From positions 1,461,550 to 1,525,549 of the forward strand of contig OX155957.1 in assembly GCA_944548615.1 (NCBI GenBank): a stretch of DNA of 64,000 nt, written 5' to 3'. Under the pieces are notes generated by a model that made no database searches, was not told the origin of the DNA, and was given only the letters and a program-made list of their open reading frames with translations. The DNA comes from Micropterix aruncella. Taxonomy: Eukaryota > Arthropoda > Insecta > Lepidoptera > Micropterigidae. The position numbers were made by a program, and so were the translations under genes. This document shows positions 1 to 9,566 of this stretch, piece by piece. The stretch's first letter is position 1. Each line of letters starts with the position of its first letter.

Positions 1-169
1 TGATTTTGTAACAGATGAGTCTAATCTGTTAGAAATCTTTGTTAATACTTCAGTAACTTCATTTTTTATTTTTCTTTTCAAATTGTTACTGTCAGACCGC
101 GGCGGCGGCGGCGAAGCTTGATCTGTCTTCATGTCCATATTCTGAAAAATATACTTAATTTTATTACAG
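1..169 (+). other. Harbinger interior, upstream intron
   Basis: AT-rich sequence with a short GCG triplet run near 101-113. It ends in a pyrimidine-rich stretch and an AG at 168-169, a plausible 3' splice site directly before the transposase exon. The left end of the element lies outside the window. Confidence 0.5.
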
Positions 170-1565
170 ATGCCTGAAACTGAAGCTGAATGGCTACCTA
201 TTGCGAGAAGTTTTTTAGAAAATATAGCAGTTTCCTAATTGTCTTGGCTCAATCGATGGTAAACACATCCGAATTGTACCGCCACCTGGGTCTGGCTCCA
301 GCTTTTACAACTACAAAAAATTCTTTAGCATTGTTCTCATGGCCTGTACTAATGAAAATTATGAAATTATATGGTGCGAAGCTGGTGTTAATGGCAGAAT
401 ATCTGATGGTGGGGTTATAATGGAAACACGTTTTTATGAGAAGTTAAATAATCGTGAACTGAATATTCCGAACGAAACAAAGCCCCAAAAGTGTTCCAAA
501 GCTTTGCCGTTTGTTTTTATTGGTGACGAAGCATTTGCTTTAAGACCCGACTTTATAAAGCCTGTTGGTACTTCGCCCAACATATCGAGTCAACAAAAGA
601 ATCAGATTCTAGAAATCCAGAACCGCAAACACACTTAATATTACACGCGCCAACCAACATTGAATTCCATATAATTTCGGCCATTAATTCAGACACAGCC
701 GATGACTAATATCATTTCTCCTGATCGATTCAATCGGACATACTCACTTCCCCGACGCCTACGGCATTGCATCATTTAATGTGCTATATAAACCCATACA
801 TTCGATCGATTATTCATCATCCTATGGCGACCCTCAGCCACGCATAGTTCACGCGATCATCATCCTCTAGTGGACGGCTACCGCGCTCACTCATTTTCAT
901 CATCATCTGGCGACCCTCAGCCACAAGTACACGCGCTCTTCATCATCTTCGAGTCGACAACCGCCGCGCTTATACCTCGCTATCATCATCATCAAGCAGT
1001 CACTTCACACACTACACACACTGCGACTTATCATTCGAAGCGTTACAACTGGCAAGCATCAAATACCTTCTGCAATAAACTACTTCAACTTCAACCAGAA
1101 CGACTTTTACTACGGAGAAAACCCCTGATGACACCACACCCTCACTCATGAGCAATTGAAGTCTAGTGAGGGGTGGTCCCTCACAAGCCTTTTGGTAAAA
1201 ATTCACTTACTACAGAAAAAACAATTTATAATTATAGATTATCACGAGCAAGGAGAGTAATTGAAAATGTTTTTGGAATAATGTCGAATCGCTTTCAAAA
1301 TTTTCATACTGCTATTAATTTAGATTCGCAGCGAATCAATCTTGTCGTCTTAACGTGCTGTATTCTACATAACTTTTCAAGGAAATCAGCTACTAATTAT
1401 TCGGAATATGAATTTGATATTGACGACATTAATGTAGAAGATAATATACCGGTACAAGGTGTAATTCCATTAAATGTAATAAGTAGCAATGTTAGTAATG
1501 AAGCAAAGTTGGTAAGAGAAAAATTTGTTCAATATTTTAATGGTGATGGTGCTGTTAGTTTGTAA
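170..1565 (+). pseudogene. PIF/Harbinger transposase (DDE_4 nuclease), frameshifted and split by a solo LTR
   Basis: This is the nuclease of a PIF/Harbinger DNA transposon, which in this family cuts and pastes the element with help from a partner DNA-binding protein. The exon opens after the AG at 168-169 with MPETEAEW, the usual lead-in to this domain. The frame shifts near 230-237, where a TAA at 236 interrupts. It then continues through SIDGKH (first acidic residue, codon 255-257), YNYKKFFSIVLMA, GRISDGG and FIGDEAF (second acidic residue, codon 525-527). At 562 it is broken by an LTR and resumes at about 1190 with NYRLSRARRVIENVFG, whose Glu (1263-1265) completes the DDE triad. Removing the LTR and one target copy leaves the frame open across the join. 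So the nuclease was intact there before the LTR landed, but two lesions make it inactive now. Confidence 0.9.
563..1185 (+). mobile_element. Solo LTR inserted in the Harbinger transposase
   Basis: A 623-bp non-coding block begins TG and ends CA. The 4-bp target duplication AGCC flanks it (559-562 and 1186-1189). A TATA-like box TATATAA sits at 785-791 and AATAAA at 1074-1079, as expected in an LTR. No internal region or second LTR is visible, so it looks like a solo LTR left by LTR-LTR recombination. TSD length and TG...CA ends suggest a Gypsy-type element; a 5-bp reading (AAGCC) is possible if the end is one base shorter. Two copies of a motif containing GGCGACCCTCAGCCAC occur inside it. Confidence 0.85.
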
Positions 1566-2139
1566 AAAGAGAGATCACTCATTGTAAAAAAAATTACAAA
1601 AAATAATTAAAAAACTAACCTTACCTTGTTTTGATTACTTTTGTTAGTAATAATTTACCACCCCACCACTTCAAACAACAAATATACCACATTACTTCCA
1701 TCACTAAACCATACCATACCACAGTATAGTAATACACCTACTACTATTAACCAACCAACCAACCAACTAACCAACCACACTAACACCAATACCACCACCA
1801 CTACATACCACCGAGTATACAACACCACCTAAGATTTCCTAACTCATTTACAATAAAGTCCTTTTATTTAGGTACTTCATTGATTTTTATTGAAATATGC
1901 ACTTTACAAATCAATGTCTATGAAAAGAGATATGTAATTTTACAATTAATTTGTAAACTGTAAAGATATTGATTTGTAAAGTGTATATTTAAATAAAAAG
2001 ACATATCAAGATTGTTTACATTTATTTAAGTACCTAAACAAATAGACTATAACTTTCCTCACATTTTACAAATTCTATTTAAAAAATTATGACATAAATG
2101 AGGGCCAATTAAAAACATACATCAAACTTCAAATCAACT
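1566..2139. other. Intergenic region between convergent Harbinger genes
   Basis: 3' flanks of the two facing genes. About 1655-1830 is low-complexity sequence rich in ACC/CCA triplets. The rest is AT-rich and includes the inverted repeat listed separately. No gene seen. Confidence 0.6.
1867..2038. repeat. Nested inverted repeat between the two 3' ends
   Basis: Outer arms of 11 bp (1867-1877, 2028-2038) and inner arms of 15 bp (1901-1915, 1968-1982) are perfect complements, with partly matching sequence outside the inner arms and a small palindrome around 1939-1957. It lies where both convergent genes end, so a palindromic bidirectional 3' end or a small MITE are possible readings. Confidence 0.7.
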
Positions 2140-3621
2140 TTATATGTACAAACCAAAGTACTTCAGTGTAGTGGGATTAATAAAGTTGGTCTTTACCGGA
2201 TCTTTGTCTTTATCGTTGTCTTCATTTAACATGGCGTTTATGTCACACGAACTCCTAACTTCTGTCTCTATTTCATTAAGAAACAGAAGTAAGTCATAAT
2301 ACCACAGTTTTGGTAAGTATAAATCTTCTGCACCAATACCAGATCGACTGGCTGCTTTTACCTACAACAAGCAAGTGATTAATATAATATACATAGAGGA
2401 GGAAACAAGGAAAAAACATATACTATGGCGACTGCAAATATACATGGTCTTGATCCATATATTTAAGTCAATTGCTTAAGTTTTTTATAACAGCTGTTTT
2501 TTTCGTGATTTGAGATTTGATCCATTAGTAAAAGTTATTTTTATTCATGGGAACATTAAGTTTGCAACGCAGATTGATGATAATAAAATTGGAAATTTAT
2601 TTGTTTGATTTATTTTTATATTATTATTAAAATTAAAATTAAAGTATTCCTGCAGCATTACAAAAATAATCGTGTTTGGACCAAAAGCGAAAAATAAAGC
2701 AAACTGCAGCATCTTGGTCACTACTTCAACACCGCCTAACTAGGCCTAACACTGTACTAAGCAGGCGTACCAGAAAATATTTTACCTGTGCATACGTTTA
2801 GTTAAAATAAAAAAAATAAAAGAGATCAAATTACATACTCATAAGTATTAAAAAAAACATTTAAAAAAACATTCAATCAAAAACAGTAAAATATCATAAC
2901 GAAAAATAGATTAAAGAAGGAATTAAAATTAAAGAAAAAGTTTAAAATAGTTAAAAATATGTCAAATTAATAAATATCTGAATTACATTTCCTAAATTAT
3001 CTTAAGAGAGTATTAAAATATTAAAATGTAATGAGTATTAAAAATAAAATCGTAGTGAATATTAAAAATATAGTCCAAAAAGATATTATCAAATATTCTA
3101 AATTAAGTCTTCGTTATAAACATCATTAAAAAATAAATATATATTCTGCATTACATTAATTGATACTGTAGATAGACAAATAAACAGTTTAATGCGATCT
3201 GTTTCATACAAACGAATTGATTTTTACTAAACTATACAGCCTAAACTAACACCTAACCAATAAGCACATGTTTATTACAAAAAAAAATAGGTAGGTACCT
3301 ACTTACACCAAATCACGAGCAAAACCACAAATCAGGAAGAACATGGGAAGAAACATAAAATATCTTCAAAGCTATACATACCTTGTTGTGTTCCTTATTA
3401 AAAGCACACCTCAAAGAATTAATTTTTTTTGTAACGCTGTCCAAATTAGCGGTACTATCATTTTTTTTTAAAATTGGAAGCAAATCTTCTACAGCTTTCT
3501 GTCGATACTGTTTATTTTTATAATTGTTGTCGGTTATTTTCCATAAACATTCAGAACTTTTATATTTTTCGATGAATTCTGTAATTATAACACGCCCAGA
3601 TGACGACGACGACGCCGCCAT
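2140..3621 (-). CDS. MADF/Myb-SANT-like protein of the Harbinger element (two exons)
   Basis: In Harbinger elements the second gene encodes a Myb/SANT-type DNA-binding protein that helps the transposase reach the ends; the MADF fold belongs to this class. Exon 1 runs 3621-3382 (80 codons), starting at MAASSSSSGR, chosen because the acidic/aromatic MADF core (FIEKYKSSECLW, NNYKNKQYRQKAVEDLL) follows. GTATGT at 3381 is a donor; the acceptor AG is at 2363-2362. Exon 2 (2361-2140) continues in phase 0 with KAASRSGIG and LPKLWYYDLLLFL, the typical MADF C-terminal helix, and stops at 2140. The predicted product is about 153 residues with an acidic, Asp/Lys-rich tail. An upstream in-frame ATG at 3711 adds 30 unconvincing residues. 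No lesion is visible, in contrast to the partner transposase. Confidence 0.83.
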
Positions 3622-3880
3622 GATGAAAACAAAAGCACAGCACGCTCGATCACCGCGAGGGCTGCGGACGAACTGACGCCACACTGACGCGTTGGATTGC
3701 CGATAACGCACTCACGGTCAGTTTGGCGCGACGCGCCAGTTGGATTATGGTAGCCACGGAAAATATTCGTGGCGCGTCGTCAGTTAAAACTCTGGAGTGA
3801 TGATTCGACATTCACGATCAAATTTTGGATGCACGCCAGTTCAACTGACGCGAAAAACTGACCGTCAATGCCCAGCTTAA
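3622..3880. mobile_element. Harbinger right subterminal region and probable terminus
   Basis: GC-rich DNA upstream of the MADF gene holds at least six copies, in both orientations, of a motif near ACTGACGCG / CGCGTCAGT, plus a palindromic GGCGCGACGCGCC. Such clusters are typical of subterminal transposase/Myb binding sites. The right end probably lies near 3875, where the pattern stops. The matching left terminal repeat is outside the window, so the end and 3-bp target duplication cannot be confirmed. Confidence 0.55.
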
Positions 3881-4640
3881 ATTAGATGATTGTAATCATT
3901 TGCGCAAAAATCAACACGACATTGAAAAAGTTTGAAATAGCCAAGCAAAATATATTATTATACCACTTGAATTACCGGATAATTGATTCGGAAATATTTA
4001 AAAGGCAATTGAAAGGCGTTATCATAAGGAAATGTTGGTTATTTTTTATTTATTAGCCAAAATGTATACAGCTTACTTTATTTTTAAGGAAACACATGGT
4101 AAAATATCAGTAGTATAGCTATTTATGTGTAAATTACCGACAAAACTCCAAAAATTTAAGGTCGATTTTACATCACAAAGTCCTGCAAACCAGTGCAAAG
4201 TGAAATGTTGATACTATGCTTTTCATGAACTGGGGAAATGATCCAGAAGGAATCAAGACAAACAGAAAGGGGTCGGGTCAAATGAGCATCCGTTGTCCTT
4301 TATAATCCAATTGTCAGTGAGGATGCCCTGAACACAATCAAGGCATTATGATAGGCTTTCAGAGTTGAAATATGGAGGCATCCTTATGCAAAGTCGAATT
4401 CGCCCACACGTTAATGGACTTGTTAACCCTGTGCTAGTCGCGAGTGACTAAATATGTTGAAAATTAATGTAAATGGGGCAATTTAATATTTTCATAGCTG
4501 GCTGCGACAACAAAAAAAGAAATTTAATCGATAAAATTAAATTAATTTATTGGTTTCAAAATTTAAATATATATAGCTAATATAAGGTATACTTAAAACT
4601 AACTAATACGTTACTGAAACTCTGCACTTTAAAAAATATT
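3881..4640. other. AT-rich stretch with no recognised feature
   Basis: No ORF of note, no repeats shared with the rest of the window that I could see. Confidence 0.5.
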
Positions 4641-4797
4641 AAGTGCATTTTACTTTCCCGGCCCACTAACCAACAAGAAGGGAAAGTTTTGTGAACGCGC
4701 AAGTTTTTTGTCGAGATGAAGACTTCAATATCCATTTTAAGCCCCAATGAGACGCTTAAGGCTACTTCCAGATGGATGTCTGGCTGTGTGTCTGTGT
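4641..4797 (+). repeat. Repeat family A, partial copy 1a
   Basis: Starts with a TTTTACTTTCCCGGCC-type head, followed by GAAAGTTTTGTGAACGCG, GAGATGAAGAC, a TTTCCAGAT motif and a TG-rich tract. The same order occurs at 5528, 9087, 21553 and 26236. This copy stops in the TG-rich tract. Confidence 0.75.
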
Positions 4798-5597
4798 GTT
4801 GTTTTAATTCCATTGTTTGTCTTATTAATAAAAGAGCCATTGTCTTTTGAAGATTCTTCTTCAATTATTAATATTTTCTTTTGTGTGTCGATTGTCTGCA
4901 AGGAGTCTTTAGATAACAGAGTAATTTTTGAAGACTTTCCAAAACCTTTTATATCATTCGCATCGATTTTCTCCTCAAATACCTGGATGCCAGTAAGTGT
5001 AGAATCATTTATAGCTGTTGTATGGGTATTTAAATCTGGTACATATTCAGCCGTTACCACCGATAACTTTAACGGGACGTTTGCAGACCTATTCTCTTGT
5101 GTAACGATTGCCTGTTTGTGGTCTGTAGATGCTAAAACTCCCGAAACCACCGCAGTGACATTCTCTGCAAATATTTGATTCGCAATATTAGCTAGATCAC
5201 TTCTGTATTCCTTATGATGATTCAAATCAAGAACATGTTCAGCAGGCACAGCAGTATTGCTGCAATCTATTGCTAGTTCAGCCGCCTGTTGAATATCCCC
5301 AATTTTAGATAAATGACGACGATTAGAAAGTTGATTATTTCCTCTATAAATATTGTCCAGCAAATTACGCTCCTTCTTTCTATGGCTCAGAATGACTTCA
5401 TTAGGTACGATCACGCTATGTTCGCTTGAGCGGATACACTGATTTGTAACTAATATTTCATTACGTGGAGCTGCTATTTCATTATCGATTATATTAGATA
5501 TTACAGGTTTGTGTACGCCGTATTGTGTATTGTGTACGCCGATGAAGACGGAAATATCCATTTGACCCATCCCCTTTCCAGAGACGACTAAGACCAT
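4737..5597 (-). CDS. Orphan open frame embedded between two family A repeat copies
   Basis: A 286-codon open frame. Its ends (about 5597-5528 and 4797-4737) are only the reverse strand of repeat A, so the real content is the central 240 or so codons. I recognise no domain. The central part is hydrophilic, mixed-composition, without low complexity, signal peptide or membrane segment. It has a weak internal duplication: VPAEHVLDLNHH and VTAEYVPDLNTH about 75 residues apart. Acidic/Lys patches follow (EEKIDANDIKG, IIEEESSKDN). No clear splice acceptor or donor borders it, and a short direct repeat GGCGTACACA is doubled at its upstream edge near 5510-5540. It could be a captured exon, a retrocopy fragment, or a chance frame; the length and composition favour genuine coding ancestry. 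Confidence 0.4.
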   Translation of the reverse strand: MVLVVSGKGMGQMDISVFIGVHNTQYGVHKPVISNIIDNEIAAPRNEILVTNQCIRSSEHSVIVPNEVILSHRKKERNLLDNIYRGNNQLSNRRHLSKIGDIQQAAELAIDCSNTAVPAEHVLDLNHHKEYRSDLANIANQIFAENVTAVVSGVLASTDHKQAIVTQENRSANVPLKLSVVTAEYVPDLNTHTTAINDSTLTGIQVFEEKIDANDIKGFGKSSKITLLSKDSLQTIDTQKKILIIEEESSKDNGSFINKTNNGIKTTHRHTARHPSGSSLKRLIGA

Positions 5598-5892
5598 TTC
5601 CAGATTAAAATCTGTCTATGTTTCTGTGAGTGTGCATGTGTGTGTGTATTCCTCCACGATAGCGCCCAAACGCCTAATCTGATTGAGCTGAAATTTGACA
5701 TGCAGGCGTCTTTTGGTCATGGCAAGGATTATAAGGATTGTGGTTGGAATTGGTCCACCATAGGAATAGGCGCGCTATTCATACTTCAATCTCGAAATAT
5801 TAGAATTCTAGACCATAAAAGTAGGCCGAAATTGACAATGGGACGTTTTTGTTGGAATATCTCATATTCAAGCTACACTAATAATATTTAAT
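5528..5892 (+). repeat. Repeat family A, partial copy 1b
   Basis: Re-enters family A at GATGAAGACGG and repeats the segment already present in copy 1a. It continues through TCCTCCACGATAGCGCCC, GAGCTGAAATTTG, GCAGGCGTC and a GGTCATGGCAAG motif to GGAATATCTCATATTCAAG near its end. It is therefore a second copy, not the mere continuation of an interrupted one. Confidence 0.75.
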
Positions 5893-6379
5893 ACTTGCGT
5901 ATTAACTTTCCAAGTGACATACAAGCTTTTCATTCCCGCTGCCTTAATTCATTGCATTATTTTTCTTTGATTTCGATTATTACCTACCAGTATTATTAAT
6001 TGTTGTCGGGATGACAAGCAATCTGTCATCCCGATTATGATAAATCAATCGTTTTTTACAAGCTCTTACTTACCTTGCAATGTTTGTCAGTTTGTTTAGG
6101 TCAAATTTTACCATCTGAATTATTATTTTTTATTTTTTTTTGTTAAAAACATTCAGCATAAAAAATAACATATAAGCATAATATTGATTGATGTCCTCCT
6201 CATCGTGATCCGACGACGGCAACCTCTTGGCTGACAGGACTTCTTCGAAGATGCGCGTGGAAGTGACTCGTGAATCCCAGTTTGTTTTTAAAGGTCCGAT
6301 TACAAGGCACGACCCCACCACCGGTTCACTATCGCCGCAGGTCTTGAGTATAAGTCCGGTCCGATGTTCAAAAACTAGA
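5893..6379. other. AT-rich stretch with no recognised feature
   Basis: A short direct duplication of ATCCCGA-type sequence near 6007-6040 is the only local structure noted. Confidence 0.4.
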
Positions 6380-6890
6380 GGTCATCTGGGCGTGAATAGT
6401 TTACAGTGAGTAAGCGGCTGCGCTGGTGCAGACTCAATCTCTCGTCCCTGCAGTCCGTGCGGCAATGGAGCGGAGATCCGCCACGATTGGAGGAAAGAGG
6501 GATGCAGTTTCTGGCCGCCGGTTTTTATCCCTCAACCGGACGCCCTAGGGCTTCCACGATGACGTGCTGTCCCGCCGCTTCCGCCAACATCCGTCGCTTA
6601 TTTAATAAGCTGTCGAGATGCCATTTTCGCCGGGCCAGTCTTCGTACACTATGCAGGAGGTATCCGCAATCAGACCTGTCCACCGAAGCGTGCAGGCCCC
6701 CCTCGACCAGGTTTAGCCCACGAGCCGACGTGGTTTACCGCGGTGTGGCTGCTGCGTGTACAACAGCTACTTGGAGCCACTGGTGAGAGATTTGTAGAAC
6801 GCCTGTTGACCAGTGTGGTTCTCCACCCTCCGTAACCAGAGCCGGCTGAAGTAACCTGAAAGGTGCTACCACTAGACGCTCTACTACACC
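6380..6890. other. GC-rich unclassified block
   Basis: Markedly GC-richer than its flanks. A 126-codon frame at 6406-6786 on + has an arginine/serine-rich product without any recognisable domain, as expected from chance reading of GC-rich DNA. It could be an LTR, UTR or capture from a GC-rich repeat, but no terminal structure was found. Confidence 0.35.
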
Positions 6891-7079
6891 GCTACTACAA
6901 TATATAACAGTAGTAAAGCCAATGATGTTTTATATTATTTGCTATATAAGGATTACAAAATATGCTAAACAAATAAATACAAAGAAAACCAAAAAGAATT
7001 TAAAACTAACAGTTAAAATCGCTATGTGTGAGTGTATGGGTGTTGGTGTGTGATTAGGACTACTGCCTCTTATCCTATG

Positions 7080-7480
7080 ACGTTGAAATATTACGTGTAG
7101 GTTCAGTACCGATGACAATGGATTTTATGGTGATTCTACACTCAGGACTGGCTTCCGACGAGGCTACTCTTCCCTGTTCACAGCACAGACCCGACGTTTT
7201 GTGTACGCATTCAATTATGATAGACCGTTTTAAATTGCATCATAACATGGCTACTGCACCCTGGGTTGGCTTCCATCGAGGGCACTCCTCAACGTTCAAC
7301 AGCACAGACATGAAGTTTTGTATAGAATTCAATTAAGATAGCCCGTCTAAGTTTCATAATGACATGGCTACTGCACCCAGGGTTGGCTCCCAAAGAGGGG
7401 ACTCCTTAACACATAAACGGTCAACAGCATATAAAAAAATGCTGTATATGCATTCAATTGTGGTAGACCGTTCTCACTTC
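7080..7480 (+). repeat. Minisatellite family B (about 119-bp unit), copy 1
   Basis: Units contain TCAATTATGATAG, a CATGGCTACTGCACCC block, GGTTGGCT and CTCCTCAACG. They are preceded by a head with GTTGAAATATTACG and GTTCAGTACCGATGACAATG. The same head and monomers recur at 58410, 60225, 60740 and 62420. Confidence 0.75.
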
Positions 7481-8636
7481 TTTTCTTGCTTGTTTTAAAA
7501 ATGTTTTTTTACCATTATTCCTATTTTATTTCCCTCAATATCCAGTCAATATTTCTATACTAGTAAAACCGTCATAAAGTAATTTGTGTACTTCCCCGTA
7601 GGACTCTGTCGCTTTATTTAATTATGTGGATTTAATTAATTATTTCAATAAAATAGATAAAATTTAGAATGGACTCATCTAAAGACAATTTTAAATATTT
7701 ATTGTTATAATACCAAAATATTTAAAATTCGTAACCAAGAGATAATAGAGTGTTCTCACTCCCAACGACTCATTTAGGGTCAAGGCTCTTAATTCATGCA
7801 TACGGGACAACAACGTTTGATCCATCCGTATATTTTAGGCTAGGATCCATCCGTATCTCCAATCCCATTCCGGGGAAGGTGTTCGCGGAAAGTTGGAGCG
7901 GGGAACAGGAAGGAGGGAAGGAAAGGTGGAGGGGCACATATCGAAGTTAGAAAACCAATAGAAATGTATCCATCAGCTCAAGTTTATATACACAGAACAT
8001 AATAGCTTGGGAATGGAGCGAGGACGGATAGGTATGAACCTGTCAAAAACCCGCCGTGATTTAGGATGCAGTAGTTTCGTGGTACCGGGAGGCGTTGTTG
8101 TTATTTTTTATGTGAGGTGTCCGTGTTTTTTCCTGCGGTGGCATTTCTGTTTTTTTTTTTTTAATATGAACTGCTGCTAATTGTGACGTTTATCGTCACG
8201 GAACGTAAGGGTTTTTGTCGCAAGACGATTCCCTTTGGGATTTTTGCCTTCATGTGACAGAAGTAACTTGAATTTTTGGCTGGAGCACGTTTTTTGGTCG
8301 GCGCGCTTGTGGCACGCCTAGAAAACGGGATCTTCAAGGAGTGGTGCCTTCGTGGCGTATAAAACGTGAACTTTTACATACATGCGTGTTTCCTTTTGTG
8401 TGTTCTGAGGGAAAAGGATTTTCTGTCGGCTAAATCCAATGAAAACGAACTTGGCTCACTCTCTGAGATTGGTTTCTGTTGTAGGGTATTTTTTTGTTTG
8501 GGTATTTTTTTTACACATTTTTTTTTTAAATTACTTTCCGTTTTATTCTGTAAAAGACGGTGGCGTTCATAATTTTTTTTTTTTGGTTATAACTTCCGGT
8601 TATAAATGTAGTTCCTAGATTACTAGTTTCCTTGTA
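7481..8636. other. No gene; T-rich sequence
   Basis: AT-rich up to about 7700, then mixed sequence with long T runs at 8150-8162, 8505-8530 and 8570-8583. A 68-codon frame at 8366 is hydrophobic because of T-runs and is not credible. Nothing else seen. Confidence 0.4.
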
Positions 8637-8680
8637 ATTATCTAACCTTTCTTGTTATTAAACAAGAAAGGTTAGATAAT
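8637..8680. repeat. Perfect 20-bp inverted repeat with 4-nt loop
   Basis: Arms 8637-8656 and 8661-8680 are exact complements with loop ATTA. It contains the CTAACCTTTCTTG/CAAGAAAGGTTAG core and is flanked by T-rich and AT-rich DNA. Confidence 0.95.
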
Positions 8681-9086
8681 AATTGAAAATGTGTATTATA
8701 AAGTCTAGAACATATTTTAGCAATTTGTAATTGTCGATAATTTTAATTTTATTTTAGTAAATAAATATGTAAATAAAAGTATCTTCATTGGTTTCATCAG
8801 ATTTTTTATTTGTTGACCTTTCACGAATGCTCAGCCTGGTGGTAGGTCAGCTTCGCTGGAATTGAATCGGTGAAAGCTTGTCAGTCTCAAGGATCCCTCG
8901 GGATCCATTCATTTTGATCATCGCAACGTTACAGTCGACTCATCGCGCTTATTCTCTCGCTCTGCTCTACATTTTCCGGTCTGCAAAAGTGGTAATTCGA
9001 CCTTCTGATACTGCTAAATGGAGGCACACTACTTAAATACACATGCAGTATATGAGATATTTAAATTAAATAAGAGAAATTTGTCT
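8681..9086. other. No recognised feature
   Basis: AT-rich to 8810, then more balanced sequence including a GGATCC pair near 8890-8905. No coding or repeat assignment. Confidence 0.4.
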
Positions 9087-9562
9087 TTTACTTTCCCGAC
9101 CCAAGTGAAAGTTTTGTGAATGCGCTTAAAAAATAATTCGAGATGAAGACGAAAATATCCATGTTGACCCCCCCTGAGATGATTAAGAATATTTCCAGAT
9201 TGAAGTCTGTCTGTGAGTGTGTGTGTGTGTATGTATGTGTGTGGGTGTAAATTCCTCCACGATAGCGCCCAAACGCTAAAGCGTTTGGGCGCTATCGTGG
9301 AGGATCGTAATTGCGCTATCGTAATTGCGCTGAAATTTGGCATGCAGACATCATTTGGTCATGGCAAGATTTGGTCATTGGCAGAAAGGTCATGGTCATT
9401 TGGTTACAAATATTGTGGTTGAAATCGGTCCGCAAGGGGGTGCGCTAGTCATACTTCAATCTCACTTGAAATTCGGTACACGGGTCCATGTTAGACTGAA
9501 ACCACGTTGTGATATTTTGATTGGAATATCTCTTATACAAGCAATATTTAATTCCACCACAT
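9087..9562 (+). repeat. Repeat family A, copy 2
   Basis: Head TTTTACTTTCCCGACCC, then the family order through the TG-rich tract, the CCACGATAGCGCCC block, CTGAAATTTGGCATGCAG and GGAATATCTCTTATACAAG at its end. It contains an extra foldback (9253-9304) absent from other copies, and abuts a piggyBac insertion. Confidence 0.8.
9253..9304. repeat. Perfect 25-bp inverted repeat inside family A copy 2
   Basis: Arms 9253-9277 and 9280-9304 are exact complements around AA. Other A copies have only the left arm and then continue, so the right arm is a local inverted duplication of the CTCCACGATAGCGCCCAAAC segment. A short direct duplication (ATCGTAATTGCGCT) follows. Confidence 0.95.
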
Positions 9563-9566
9563 TTAA

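Noticed and set aside
190..420. 76-codon frame at the Harbinger transposase
   Set aside because: Wrong frame; conserved Harbinger residues are in the two other frames.
6406..6786. 126-codon Arg/Ser-rich frame
   Set aside because: GC-rich DNA gives stop-poor frames by chance; no domain or splice context.
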